This document shows positions 7,078 through 15,381 of a DNA stretch of 17,281 bases, piece by piece. This stretch comes from JAHBWI01 sp035715525 (GTDB lineage Bacteria; Nitrospirota; Nitrospiria; Nitrospirales; Nitrospiraceae). The first letter of the stretch is position 1. Every line of letters starts with the position of its first letter. The position numbers and the translations under genes were made by a program. The notes under the pieces were generated by a model. That model did not search any database, had not been told where the DNA came from, and worked only from the letters and a program-made list of their open reading frames with translations. The stretch covers positions 1 through 17,281 of the forward strand of contig DASTLA010000135.1 of assembly GCA_035715525.1 (NCBI GenBank), in the 5' to 3' direction.

Positions 7078-8135
7078 TCCTTGATCAACTCTTGCGCTTG
7101 CTCATAATCGGCCGGCTGGCCGATGTCCAACCAGCTTTCGCGGATGGGAAAGCTGGCGACTCGGCGCTGTTGATGGAGCAGGCGCTGGATGAGATCGGTC
7201 ATGTCCATCCGCTCCCCGGGTGACAACAACTTGTACACGCTCGGCTCCAGGAGATAGATGCCCGCGTTCACGAAGAAATTGAAGACCGGCTTTTCCGTCA
7301 CACCCCGCACCGATGCGCCGTCCGATTCCACGACTCCGAACGGAACCTGCACGTCGTACTGGCGAACCGCAACCGTGAGGTCCGCCTGTTGAGAGCGATG
7401 GAATTGCAGCATGGCTTGAAAGTTGACCTGCGTCAGAATGTCACCGTTGATGACCAGGGTCGTCTCCGTCGGAGATTCGAGCAACCCTAGGCAGCCGGCC
7501 GTGCCGAGAGGCCGGTCCTCCGGCACGTACGACAGCTCGACTCCGAATTGCCGGCCGTCGCCGAAATGCGATTCGATTTTTTCCCGCTGGTGATGCGTGC
7601 TGACGTTCACCCGATTGATCCCGGAGTCCCGCAGCCGGGCGATGATGATCTCGAGCAGCGGCTTGTCGCCGACGGGGAGCATTGGCTTCGGCGTCTGCTC
7701 CGTCAGCGGATGCAGACGTGACCCCTTGCCTCCTGCCATAATGACGGCTTGAAGAGGAAGCAGTTGACGCGGCAAGAATTCGTCGCGGGTCACCAACCCA
7801 ACCACCCGCTGCTCCTGGTCCAAAATCGGTAAATGCACGATGCCGTGGCGCTGAAGCAATTCGAGATACCAGTTGGGGTCTTGTCCGAGCGCAGCGGAGA
7901 TGGGCTGCGAAAATGCGGACCCGACTTTTTGCTCCAGGAGCGCTTCCACCGGGCGAGCCAACTCCACTCGAGCCAACATGGCACGGCGGAGATCCCCGTC
8001 CGTCACCGTGCCGAGCAGGTGCCGCTCCTCGTCCACCACCAATACGATGCCTAAACGGCTGCGATCCATCATCGCCGCCGCATCACCGACGGTGGAGGTG
8101 CGCGGGATACAAAACGTGGCGTAGTCCTGGTTCAC
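7059..8135 (-). CDS. ptmE: CBS-domain sugar-1-phosphate nucleotidyltransferase, PtmE-like
   Basis: A 358-residue fusion. Residues 6-121 form two CBS motifs (LLGTVTDGDLRRAML, 40-54; VVGLVTRDEF, 111-120). From about 128 follows a nucleotidyltransferase with AVIMAGGKGSRLHPLT (130-145), the lysine of PKPMLPVGDKPL (149-160), PLGTAGCLGLL and the metal-binding NGD of LVINGDIL. This architecture matches Campylobacter PtmE, a glucosamine-1-phosphate guanylyltransferase that supplies the GDP-sugar for LegB. The CBS pair could bind an adenine nucleotide and tune flux, which is inference. The start is GTG at 8135, 34 bases after the amidotransferase stop; only a weak GAG lies at ribosome-binding distance, and no ATG is available before the first CBS strand. 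GMP transfer rather than UMP or TMP transfer is judged from context only. Confidence 0.88.
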   Translation of the reverse strand: MNQDYATFCIPRTSTVGDAAAMMDRSRLGIVLVVDEERHLLGTVTDGDLRRAMLARVELARPVEALLEQKVGSAFSQPISAALGQDPNWYLELLQRHGIVHLPILDQEQRVVGLVTRDEFLPRQLLPLQAVIMAGGKGSRLHPLTEQTPKPMLPVGDKPLLEIIIARLRDSGINRVNVSTHHQREKIESHFGDGRQFGVELSYVPEDRPLGTAGCLGLLESPTETTLVINGDILTQVNFQAMLQFHRSQQADLTVAVRQYDVQVPFGVVESDGASVRGVTEKPVFNFFVNAGIYLLEPSVYKLLSPGERMDMTDLIQRLLHQQRRVASFPIRESWLDIGQPADYEQAQELIKEWEQDK

Positions 8136-8169
8136 GATGTCACTCGAGGTCAGGCCGGGAAGTCCTGGA

Positions 8170-9378
8170 CTAGGACAGCGGATGCCGCAATTGCCACTGT
8201 CCGTCCTCCTTCTTCCACAAGTGAGGCGAACGAAATTGGTCGCAGAGTTGATGAAACCGTTCAGGTTTCATTCCGATATAATCCATCACCTCTTGAAAAT
8301 AGAATCCGGGAAATTCCCCATCGAAGCGCCGCACCAGCGCGACGCCTTCCTCTCGGGTGAGGTGACGATTGCGGATCTCCTGGGATGCATCGTACGTGGC
8401 GCGGCCGATTCCGAACTTGATGTAGGTCGTGTAGTAATGGAACCCGTCGATTTTGTCGTCGAGGCTATTGTACTTGCTGTACGTCCCTTCGGTTCTCACC
8501 GGGTTCGCTTCGAAGCCCGTATGCTCGATGGCATAGTAGTAACATTCCTGGGGGGTCCATTTGAGATAATAGCCGAGATAATGGACGTCGACATTCGTCC
8601 GCTCAATGTCCTTGTAGTCGGCGGGCAGATACGCCATCAGGTCGTTGAGATTGAGGCCGTGTTGCTCGATCAGTTCGTTGATCGGCACGCCGCCTAGACT
8701 GACGTCGGAAAGGTTCTGAAGCGTGAAGTAGGATTTGTCGCGGAGCGACTGCTGATTGTCCGCGATCGGGTTTCCGTATTCGGCTTCGTTTTCTCCATAG
8801 AACACCAGCGGTATCTCGTACTTGATCGCGATCTTGGGAGCCAGATTCTTCTGGCCGAGAATGAACGACTGAAACGGATGAAGCAGGTTTTCAATCGCCA
8901 ATCTGGTGAGCAGACGGTGGACGCGCCCGTTCGGCTTGAACGTGATGTTGTCGAATCCCCCGACTTCGATCCAGTTGCGAAAGTTCCTGAGGCCGATGTC
9001 CGTATAAAGGATGGGCGGCCACGTCACGGTCAGCGGATGCATGCCGTATTTGTACTTCAGCACATGCGAGGCATAGGCGCTGTCCTTGCCGCCGCTGCCC
9101 GGCACGACGCAGTCATAGTAGCCGTCCTTCCTGCGGTACCGGTCCAGCAGGCGAAGCAATTCCTCTTCGCGCTGCTTCCAATCGATCGACTCTTTTCGTT
9201 CGGCAAACCGACAGGCGTCGCAGACGCCCTCAGCATCAAAGTGGAGGGCCCGGTGCCGGTGATTCTTGCCATGCTTGAATTCCACCGATGATGCCGGCCG
9301 TTGATTGGACATGACGCAGCGGGCGCAATAGCGCACGGTTTCCGGCAATCCGTATTTGACTTCAAGCTTGTCCTGCAC
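8170..9378 (-). CDS. N-acetyl sugar amidotransferase (WbpG/PseA/PtmG type)
   Basis: A 402-residue protein of the PP-loop ATP pyrophosphatase superfamily. The adenylation loop is SGGKDS (95-100) after strand YDCVVPG. Ahead of it sit two CxxC pairs, CARC (18-21) and CDAC (53-56), probably zinc-binding, as in the WbpG/PseA family. These enzymes activate an N-acetyl group with ATP and add ammonia to give an acetamidino group; in Pseudomonas WbpG works with paralogues of HisH and HisF, and both are encoded just upstream here. The start is GTG at 9378 with a good AGGGGG six to eight bases upstream, overlapping hisH by 17 bases. In this locus the likely substrate is a legionaminic acid derivative or its CMP form. 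The family call is firm, the substrate inferred. Confidence 0.92.
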   Translation of the reverse strand: MQDKLEVKYGLPETVRYCARCVMSNQRPASSVEFKHGKNHRHRALHFDAEGVCDACRFAERKESIDWKQREEELLRLLDRYRRKDGYYDCVVPGSGGKDSAYASHVLKYKYGMHPLTVTWPPILYTDIGLRNFRNWIEVGGFDNITFKPNGRVHRLLTRLAIENLLHPFQSFILGQKNLAPKIAIKYEIPLVFYGENEAEYGNPIADNQQSLRDKSYFTLQNLSDVSLGGVPINELIEQHGLNLNDLMAYLPADYKDIERTNVDVHYLGYYLKWTPQECYYYAIEHTGFEANPVRTEGTYSKYNSLDDKIDGFHYYTTYIKFGIGRATYDASQEIRNRHLTREEGVALVRRFDGEFPGFYFQEVMDYIGMKPERFHQLCDQFRSPHLWKKEDGQWQLRHPLS

Positions 9379-10081
9379 GTTGTTCCCCCTGTTTCAAACT
9401 CGCGACCTTCGCGGAAAAATTTCGATAGATCAGTAATCCGGCCGGACCGCTACGTTCGGGATGGAATTGACATCCCATCACGTTGCCGAGCGTGACGGCG
9501 GAGCAAAATTCGAATGTCCCATAGCGGGTCACGGACAGCACCCTTGCTTGGTCCCGGGGGCGGCAGTAGAACGAATGGACAAAATACATGTATTCGCCGC
9601 CGGGCAACCCTTCCAACAACGTCCCGTCCCATGCAGAGCCCGGTGCATGCCCCTCCCGCGAAGAGACTGGCGGTTCCACACTTTCCCATCCGACGTGGGG
9701 CACCTTGGAAGCCGCTCCCAATCCGGGGATCAGCGGTAACTGTACGACATTCCCTGGGATGATATCCAAGCCCCGGTGGTGGCCGAACTCATGACTCTCG
9801 CTCATCAGCAGCTGCATCCCCAGGCAGACGCCCAGCAGCGGCTTGCCGGTCGCTGCAACATCCCGTAAAACGTCAATCAAGTCAAGGGCGGCGAGGTTCT
9901 CCATCGCCACGCCGAAGGCCCCCACGCCAGGCAAGATGACGGCGGCGGCGTCCGATACGGCCTGCTTCGAATCGGTAATGACGGCCTCCACTCCCACACT
10001 CTGGCAGGCGCGCAGCACACTAAACAAGTTGCCCATTCCATAGTCCACAATCACGATGGCCGGTGCCGCCGAGTCAGACAT
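9362..10081 (-). CDS. hisH: HisH-like glutamine amidotransferase subunit for sugar amidination
   Basis: A 239-residue class I glutaminase. IVDYGMGN (11-18) is the usual HisH N-terminus. The catalytic triad is intact: Cys86 in GVCLGMQ (84-90), and His207 and Glu209 in CQFHPER (204-210). It releases ammonia from glutamine for its HisF partner. Because it sits between a HisF paralogue and an N-acetyl sugar amidotransferase, with no other histidine gene around, it most likely belongs to the WbuY-type amidination module rather than to histidine synthesis. It is longer than a typical HisH of about 200 residues, mainly through the region 120-160. The ATG at 10081 overlaps hisF by eight bases and the end overlaps the amidotransferase by 17 bases, so the three genes are probably made in step. 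Confidence 0.9.
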   Translation of the reverse strand: MSDSAAPAIVIVDYGMGNLFSVLRACQSVGVEAVITDSKQAVSDAAAVILPGVGAFGVAMENLAALDLIDVLRDVAATGKPLLGVCLGMQLLMSESHEFGHHRGLDIIPGNVVQLPLIPGLGAASKVPHVGWESVEPPVSSREGHAPGSAWDGTLLEGLPGGEYMYFVHSFYCRPRDQARVLSVTRYGTFEFCSAVTLGNVMGCQFHPERSGPAGLLIYRNFSAKVASLKQGEQRAGQA

Positions 10082-10943
10082 GCGAGGTGCTTTCGAACGC
10101 CGGCCGACAGGCGATGGCTGATTCCCGGAGGACTCGCTTGATGTCCCCGACCGCGGCGCCGGACACCTTGGAAAAATTTCGCGCCTGTTTCAAGAATTCC
10201 ACGTTGCCTTCCTCACCCGCACGATAGTCTGTCCCCATGCGCTTTAACAAGTCATAGTGCAACAACGAGGCGATGCAGACCGCATCGGCAGCGCCTCGCG
10301 ACACGACGTCCCGAATGTGATCGAGCGTCCCGGCGCCTCCGCAGGCCACGACGGGGATGGTGACGGCCTGTGCGACCGTGCGCGTCAGTTCCAGATCGAA
10401 CCCCTTGCCGGTTCCCTCGCGGTCGATGGACGTGAGAAGGATTTCCCCTGCGCCCAATTCGGCCGCACGGCAAGCCCAGTCGAACGCATTGACGCCGGTC
10501 CTTTCTCGTCCGTTGTCCGTATAGGCCTCATACTGTCCGTTCGGCATACGGATGGCTTCAATGGACACGACGACGGTGGATGAGCCAAATTTCCGCGCGG
10601 CTTCGCGAATGAAATCCGGGCGGGCGATCGCGGCCGTATTCAAGGAAACCTTGTCGGCGCCCGCCACCAGAACCTGCCGGATATCCTCCAACGTTCTGAG
10701 GCCCCCGCCCACCGTCAGCGGAATGAAGATGTCCTGCGCGGTGAGCCGCACGAAATCCACGAGACTGTTCCGCTGGTAGAGGCTGGCCACGACGTCCATG
10801 TAGACGAGTTCGTCGATTCCTTCCCGGTAATAGGCTTGCGCGAAACGTTCGGGGCTGCCCAGGACCCTGAGACCTTCCAAATGAACACCCTTGACCAGGT
10901 TCGGCCCCTTGATATCCAACCTCGCAATAACACGCACACTCAC
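10074..10943 (-). CDS. hisF: HisF-like ammonia-channel subunit for sugar amidination
   Basis: A 289-residue TIM barrel of the HisF family. Recognisable blocks are VIARLDIKGPNLVKG (5-19), GIDELVYMD (42-50), FIPLTVGGGLRT (73-84), AGADKVSLNT (94-103) and GAGEILLTSIDREGTGKG (164-181). The start is GTG at 10943, overlapping the acetyltransferase stop as GTGA; the frame runs open upstream, but HisF homology begins here. The residue matching catalytic Asp130 of Thermotoga HisF is Glu129 (VVSIEAIR), while Asp10 and the ammonia-gate residues (Arg4, Glu45, Lys98, Glu167) are kept. This fits a protein that only passes ammonia, as proposed for the WbuZ/HisF2 type, with the cyclase reaction lost or changed. 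About 35 residues beyond the usual barrel end form a C-terminal tail. The module assignment comes from context and the family call from motifs. Confidence 0.9.
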   Translation of the reverse strand: MSVRVIARLDIKGPNLVKGVHLEGLRVLGSPERFAQAYYREGIDELVYMDVVASLYQRNSLVDFVRLTAQDIFIPLTVGGGLRTLEDIRQVLVAGADKVSLNTAAIARPDFIREAARKFGSSTVVVSIEAIRMPNGQYEAYTDNGRERTGVNAFDWACRAAELGAGEILLTSIDREGTGKGFDLELTRTVAQAVTIPVVACGGAGTLDHIRDVVSRGAADAVCIASLLHYDLLKRMGTDYRAGEEGNVEFLKQARNFSKVSGAAVGDIKRVLRESAIACRPAFESTSHV

Positions 10944-11611
10944 GACGAACTCCGTAGCGATAATGAGGCGGCCGGTACCCCTGCGACCTTGTCCCCATCT
11001 CTGACGCTCCTGATCACCACGGCCCCTGCCGCAACGACGGCGCGGGCTCCGATGGAAAGCTGTTCGCGGATGGTCGCCCCCGCTCCGATATGGGCTTCTT
11101 CGCCGACGCGCACTCCGCCTGCCAGCGTCGCGCCCGATGCCAGGTGAACGTGGTCTCCAATCACACAATCGTGCTCGCAGATGGCCCCGCTATTGACGAT
11201 GACGTTCACACCGGCGACCGCCCTTGTTCCGACGATCGCACCAGCCAACACCACCGTCCCCTCACCCAAGATTGCTGAGGGCGACACGACGGCGGACGGA
11301 TGCCGGATCGTGCAGGGGTGGAGGCCCGCCGCCAAGGCCCGCTCGTAGAGGCGCCGGCGCGGACCATTGTCGCCGGTACCGCCTACCCCGATCACGAACG
11401 AGGTGACACCGTCAGCCGCCAACGTCCCAAGCAATTCGTCTCCGCCGACGATCGGGATGCCCAGCAGATCCTTTCCCCACCGCGTCTTGTCGGCGTCCAG
11501 GACGCAAACGGGTACGATCAGTCGAGAGGCCATGGCGGCCTCGATCAGGACGGCACCATGTCCGCCTCCGCCAAGAATCGCGCAACGCTGCTTCCTCGTT
11601 CGTACCTTCAA
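10940..11611 (-). CDS. legH: Hexapeptide-repeat sugar N-acetyltransferase, LegH/PglD/NeuD-like
   Basis: A 223-residue protein of the PglD/NeuD type: an N-terminal Rossmann-like sugar-binding part (CAILGGGGHGAVLIEAA, 10-26; VLDAD, 37-41) and a left-handed beta-helix from about 105 on. The catalytic histidine is probably His147 in GAICEHDCVIGDHVHLASG (142-160), with His156 near acetyl-CoA, as in PglD. In the legionaminic route LegH acetylates the 4-amino group of the GDP-sugar made by LegC, before LegG acts. The only start that keeps the glycine-rich loop is TTG at 11611, overlapping the LegG stop as TTGA, with no convincing ribosome binding site, so it probably depends on coupled translation. 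An O-acetyltransferase of NeuD type is the alternative, but the presence of LegB and LegC favours N-acetylation. Confidence 0.85.
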   Translation of the reverse strand: MKVRTRKQRCAILGGGGHGAVLIEAAMASRLIVPVCVLDADKTRWGKDLLGIPIVGGDELLGTLAADGVTSFVIGVGGTGDNGPRRRLYERALAAGLHPCTIRHPSAVVSPSAILGEGTVVLAGAIVGTRAVAGVNVIVNSGAICEHDCVIGDHVHLASGATLAGGVRVGEEAHIGAGATIREQLSIGARAVVAAGAVVIRSVRDGDKVAGVPAASLSLRSSS

Positions 11612-12786
11612 TGGACGTCCATAAGCTGGGAGAGAGGAAGATCGAGAAAGGTTTTCTTGAGGAGGGACTTGTCCAGCGGCACATCCTTCAGTTTTGAAAG
11701 GATCCGCTCGGCGGCTCGCCCGTCCCCATAGCGGTTCGTCCGGCCTGCCAGGCGGGTTTTCATGTCCGCAGCCAGGGCCTGTTCAATTCCATGCTGAATC
11801 TCAGCCGTCCGGTACCCCACGTCGATCACGTTGACATCCTTGAGCCGTCCCTCCTGTCTCCTTCCCACGTTGACGACGGGCAAATGAAACGTCATCGCCT
11901 CGATGATGCCGCTGGAGGAGTTTCCGACCATCGCACCGGCAATCGCCATCACACTGAAATAGCCCCGCGTGCCGAGGTTTTCGACCAAGCGGCTGCGGGG
12001 ATCCCGGCCGACAAAGGTCTCGAGCTCTTTCCTGATGGCGCGCCCGGCCGTATCGGCATTGGGAGCCGTGAAGACCAGCGGGCGACCGACGGACCCCAGC
12101 GCCGCACAAAGCTGCTGCGTTTGCCACACCGCCGATTCGTATTCGAGTGTGGTCGGGTGAAAGGTCACGAGGAGCGGCGGCGGCTCCAGGGACAAGCCGA
12201 TCAGATCTTCCAATTCTTTCACGCTCATCAACTGTATCTGCGCGACGTTGTCCAGGCCCAAGGCTCCGCTGACGCTCACACGCCAGCGCTCTTCTCCCAG
12301 TTGAACCACCCGCCGGGCATACTCGTCCGTTGCCGTGAAATGGAGATGGCTCAGCTTAGTGAGGCTGTGCCGCAATGCGTCGTCGAATGCCCCCAACGTC
12401 AATTCTCCCCCGTGAATATGGGCAAGCGGGATCGTAAAGGGCAGCGCCGCAAGCGCCGCGGCGTGCATTTCAAATCGATCGCCCAGCACCACGAGAAGGT
12501 CCGGCCGGCGCCGCGAAAAGACCTGCGCGAATCCGATCGTGCCCAGACCCATGGCCTTGGCAACGCCCGACGGACGGTCGCAGGCGAGCGTCGCATCAAC
12601 TCGTTCCGCCACCTGAAATCCATCCCGCTCGATATCCGTGACGGTCTCGTGGAATTCGGGCGAGAGGTGCGTTCCCGTCGCATAGAGCAGCAATTCCAGC
12701 GACGGGTCATCAGCGATGCGGCGGAGCAAAGGAACATACAGGCCGTAATCCGCCCGGCTGCCTGTGACGACTCCGATGGATCTCAT
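11608..12786 (-). CDS. legG: NDP-sugar hydrolysing 2-epimerase, LegG/NeuC-like
   Basis: A 392-residue GT-B-fold epimerase of the hydrolysing (NeuC) type. TGSRADYGLY (8-17) is the family's N-terminal signature; VLGDRFEMHAAALAALP, HIHGGELTLGAFDDALRH and GNSSSGIIEA are the other conserved blocks for nucleotide and sugar binding. In the legionaminic route LegG removes the nucleotide and inverts C2 to give 2,4-diacetamido-2,4,6-trideoxymannose, the substrate of LegI next door. On sequence alone it could be a NeuC acting on UDP-GlcNAc; the accompanying LegB, LegC and LegH-like genes make the legionaminic substrate much more likely. The ATG at 12786 overlaps the LegI stop as ATGA, which also rules out the upstream Met five codons earlier. 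Confidence 0.9.
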   Translation of the reverse strand: MRSIGVVTGSRADYGLYVPLLRRIADDPSLELLLYATGTHLSPEFHETVTDIERDGFQVAERVDATLACDRPSGVAKAMGLGTIGFAQVFSRRRPDLLVVLGDRFEMHAAALAALPFTIPLAHIHGGELTLGAFDDALRHSLTKLSHLHFTATDEYARRVVQLGEERWRVSVSGALGLDNVAQIQLMSVKELEDLIGLSLEPPPLLVTFHPTTLEYESAVWQTQQLCAALGSVGRPLVFTAPNADTAGRAIRKELETFVGRDPRSRLVENLGTRGYFSVMAIAGAMVGNSSSGIIEAMTFHLPVVNVGRRQEGRLKDVNVIDVGYRTAEIQHGIEQALAADMKTRLAGRTNRYGDGRAAERILSKLKDVPLDKSLLKKTFLDLPLSQLMDVH

Positions 12787-13835
12787 GCCAACAGGTCCCA
12801 CGTCATCGGTGTGCCGGCCTCGATCCTCACGATCACACGGCGTCCGATCAACGCCTGTCGCTTGTCCGGAGGAAGACCCGTTCCCGGCCGGCGTATCGCA
12901 AGCATCTCCTCCGTCAAGGCAGACCCGGCCTCGATGTCCGTGGCGGCCACCACGCTTTTCCTGGCGACGGCAGCAATCTCCGCCTCCGCTTTCACCGGGA
13001 CCTTCCTCCCATGTCCCAACGCCCGTTCGACCGTCCGCACGCCCGCGACCAGCTGAGCCCAGTCCTGCGGTTCGAGCGAGGCGCGATGATCCGGCCCCGG
13101 CAACGACCGATCCAGCGTCACATGTTTTTCAATGACCGCCGCACCGAGCGCGGCGGCCGCGAGGGCAATTTCGAATCCCTTCGTATGGTCCGAAAATCCC
13201 ACCGGATAGGGAAACGCTTCGCGCATCGTCTGCATGGCACGAAGATTGACGTCTCCCGGATCGGTCGGATAGCAGCTGACGCAGTGCAGGAGCACGATCT
13301 CGCGGTTTCCGGCCTCTTCGACCGTCCGAACGGCCTTGCCCACTTCTTCGAGCGTCGCCATCCCGGTCGATATGAGCATGGGACGCCGCATACGCGCAAT
13401 GTAGGCCAGGAACGGCAAGTTCGTCAGATCTCCCGAGGAAATTTTAAAGGCCGGCACCGCCATGGCTTGCAGTTCGTCCGCACTCGATTCGTCGAACGGA
13501 GTGGAGAGGAACAACACCCCATGCGCCTGGCAGGATGCCTGCAGCTTCCGCTGGTCCTCGGCCGACAGCTCCAGTCGGCGGAGCATGGCCAGCTGCGATT
13601 CTTCTCCTCCCGCGGCTTCACGCTGGTACCGCGCCGTCGGGGCCATGGCAGTCACGAGCCGGTCGGCGTGAAAACTTTGAAACTTCACGGCGTCCGCACC
13701 GGCCTTCGCAGAAACCTCAACCAATCGCTGCGCCACTGTGATGTCGCCGTTGTGGTTGACTCCCGCCTCCGCAATGAGAAAGCAGGGATGGCCGGGCCCG
13801 ATGAGACGGGGCCCGATCGCGACGGGACCTACCAT
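12783..13835 (-). CDS. legI: Nonulosonate synthase (PEP condensing), LegI/NeuB-like
   Basis: A 350-residue NeuB family protein with the usual TIM barrel and a C-terminal antifreeze-like SAF domain (about 290-350, ARKSVVAATDI to GRRVIVRIEAGTPMT). Conserved blocks include FLIAEAGVNHNGD (19-31), AVKFQSFHADRLV (49-61), KISSGDL (131-137), LHCVSCYPT (183-191), GFSDHT (213-218) and EKHVTLDRSLPGPDH (236-250). It condenses phosphoenolpyruvate with a six-carbon N-acetylated sugar, here probably 2,4-diacetamido-2,4,6-trideoxymannose, to give di-N-acetyllegionaminic acid. I chose the ATG at 13835 because GGAGG sits nine bases upstream; an ATG at 13844 directly abuts it. The gene overlaps the SDR stop by seven bases. 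Neu5Ac or pseudaminate synthase activity is excluded only by context. Confidence 0.92.
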   Translation of the reverse strand: MVGPVAIGPRLIGPGHPCFLIAEAGVNHNGDITVAQRLVEVSAKAGADAVKFQSFHADRLVTAMAPTARYQREAAGGEESQLAMLRRLELSAEDQRKLQASCQAHGVLFLSTPFDESSADELQAMAVPAFKISSGDLTNLPFLAYIARMRRPMLISTGMATLEEVGKAVRTVEEAGNREIVLLHCVSCYPTDPGDVNLRAMQTMREAFPYPVGFSDHTKGFEIALAAAALGAAVIEKHVTLDRSLPGPDHRASLEPQDWAQLVAGVRTVERALGHGRKVPVKAEAEIAAVARKSVVAATDIEAGSALTEEMLAIRRPGTGLPPDKRQALIGRRVIVRIEAGTPMTWDLLA

Positions 13836-14632
13836 GCCGTCCATCCTCCGTCCACCGTCAGGTTCTGGCCCGTGACATAGGCCGACAGATCGCTCGCCAG
13901 AAAGGCCACCGCGCCTTTTAAGTCTTCTTCCGTCGCCATTCGCCCGAGCGGAGTTCGCGCATTGTAACGCTGGACAAACCTCTCTTTCTGGTTGCGCCAC
14001 AGTCCGCCGGGGGACAGGGCATTGACCCGAATGGTAGGGGCACAGACGGTCGCGAGGTACCGCATGAGTTGCAAGAGCCCGCCTTTCGACACCCCATACG
14101 CCGCCGGATTCCCCATGTTGGTGCCCTCATACAGCCTGATGTCCGGACCGACGAGACCATAGATGGAGGAAATGAAGAGCACGCTTCCATGACCTGATTC
14201 GGACAGGGCCCGTTGCGCTTCCTGAACGATCGAGAAGGCGGCTGTGACGTTGACTCGAAGGACGGATTCCCAGGGCTCGTCCGATTGTTGTTCGAACGGC
14301 ACTGCCCAGCCGGGCACGTCGTCGGTCCCGACATAGGCGGCACAATGCACGGCGATGTCCAGCCCGCCCAACCGGCGAACGACATCACGAACCATCTGGC
14401 GCGTGGCTGGAATGTCTTGCAAGTCGCAGGCGAACGGATGGGCACCGCCGGGCCTTATCGACGAAAGCTCCTGCACTCGCCGCTCGCAGGCAGCGGCTTC
14501 TCGATCGCACACCGCCACGGTTGCACCCAACTCGTTGAGCGTTTCGCAAATGGCGAAACCGATGTGGCCTGCCGCCCCGGTGACCAAGGCGCGGCGTCCT
14601 GCAAGACTGCTGAGCTCGGCGATGGTCTTCAT
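13829..14632 (-). CDS. ptmA: Short-chain dehydrogenase/reductase, PtmA-like
   Basis: A 267-residue classical SDR. The cofactor loop is TGAAGHIG (18-25); the catalytic set is Ser155/156 in LFISSIYG, Tyr179 and Lys183 in YGVSK. CAAYVG (98-103) replaces the common NAAG. The C-terminus has the usual GG(L)W and YVTGQNLTVDGGW. An SDR of this kind (PtmA) travels with legionaminic genes in Campylobacter, next to the CMP-synthetase as here, and has been placed before the GDP-sugar stage; I am not certain of its exact reaction. The ATG at 14632 overlaps the LegF stop as ATGA; an upstream Met at 14659 lies inside legF and is rejected. The substrate is presumably a sugar or sugar phosphate, and specificity cannot be read from the sequence. 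Confidence 0.85.
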   Translation of the reverse strand: MKTIAELSSLAGRRALVTGAAGHIGFAICETLNELGATVAVCDREAAACERRVQELSSIRPGGAHPFACDLQDIPATRQMVRDVVRRLGGLDIAVHCAAYVGTDDVPGWAVPFEQQSDEPWESVLRVNVTAAFSIVQEAQRALSESGHGSVLFISSIYGLVGPDIRLYEGTNMGNPAAYGVSKGGLLQLMRYLATVCAPTIRVNALSPGGLWRNQKERFVQRYNARTPLGRMATEEDLKGAVAFLASDLSAYVTGQNLTVDGGWTAW

Positions 14633-15381
14633 CCGGCCGGCTCCATGTCGGCCAACCACGAAAACGTAATCAGCCCCGACTTCACCAACGTTTCGGCAAC
14701 CTGGAATTGATCCAGGTCGTCGATGGACATGGCTCGGATTTCGGGTATCTCGAGCAGTAAGTGTCTACCCGTTCCTCGCCATCCTCCTTCCTCATTTCTG
14801 ACGAATTGCGCTCGCCAGAGATACAAGGCCCCGTTGATACGATACACCGCGGGAGCATCCTGCCGCCTCTGCACATGCGCCGCGCCTTCGATCAAGTCGG
14901 CCATATACCCGTCGCGATTCACCACGCAATGCCAGATGGGATTGAACGGCGGCACCGAAACGCTTACGATCCCGGCCGCATCATGATCCTTTTCCAGCCG
15001 TTGCAGTGCTTCCCGCAGATCAGCGCGCTCCCTCGCCGGCGACGTCGGATCCAGCAGCACAAGATACTCGAAGCTGGTGGACTGCGCTTCCTCGACGCTC
15101 CGCAGAGCATGGCGGAGCACCGGCCACATCGGCGTGTCGCTGCGCGCCAGATCTGCGGGCCGTAGGAACGGGACATCGGCGCCGTAGTCACGCGCCACCT
15201 CGGCGATTTCAGGTGAATCCGTCGACACGACCACCTGGTCGATTTCGGGACATAGGCGCGCAAACAATATCGAGTGCGCGATCAACGGCAGACCGACGAA
15301 CGGACGGATGTTCTTTCCGGGCAGTCCCTGAGATCCGCCGCGAGCCGGCACGACCGCGAGGAGCCTCGCTCCTTCGCTCAT
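14629..15381 (-). CDS. legF: CMP-nonulosonate cytidylyltransferase, LegF/PtmB/NeuA-like
   Basis: A 250-residue cytidylyltransferase. LAVVPARGGSQGLPGKNIRP (8-27) is the CTP-binding signature of CMP-sialate and CMP-legionaminate synthetases, followed by LIAHSILFA (33-41), VVSTDSPEIA (51-60) and LLDPTSP (about 110-116). It joins CMP to the nonulosonic acid made by LegI, giving the activated sugar for transfer. The ATG at 15381 overlaps the oxidoreductase stop as ATGA, and GGTGGAG lies five bases upstream; the longer frame from 15438 lies within the preceding gene and is rejected. The enzyme class is clear, whereas preference for legionaminate over sialate rests on the neighbouring genes. The acetamidino group could be added before or after this step. 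Confidence 0.92.
   Translation of the reverse strand: MSEGARLLAVVPARGGSQGLPGKNIRPFVGLPLIAHSILFARLCPEIDQVVVSTDSPEIAEVARDYGADVPFLRPADLARSDTPMWPVLRHALRSVEEAQSTSFEYLVLLDPTSPARERADLREALQRLEKDHDAAGIVSVSVPPFNPIWHCVVNRDGYMADLIEGAAHVQRRQDAPAVYRINGALYLWRAQFVRNEEGGWRGTGRHLLLEIPEIRAMSIDDLDQFQVAETLVKSGLITFSWLADMEPAG

Noticed and set aside
9362..10943. Histidine biosynthesis operon
   Set aside because: HisH and HisF homologues are present without any other his gene, HisF has an altered catalytic aspartate, and the next gene is an N-acetyl sugar amidotransferase, so a sugar amidination role fits better.
11608..15381. Plain N-acetylneuraminic acid (neuA/neuB/neuC/neuD) cluster
   Set aside because: The 4,6-dehydratase, C4 aminotransferase and PtmE-like genes are not needed for Neu5Ac and match the 6-deoxy-diamino legionaminic route instead.
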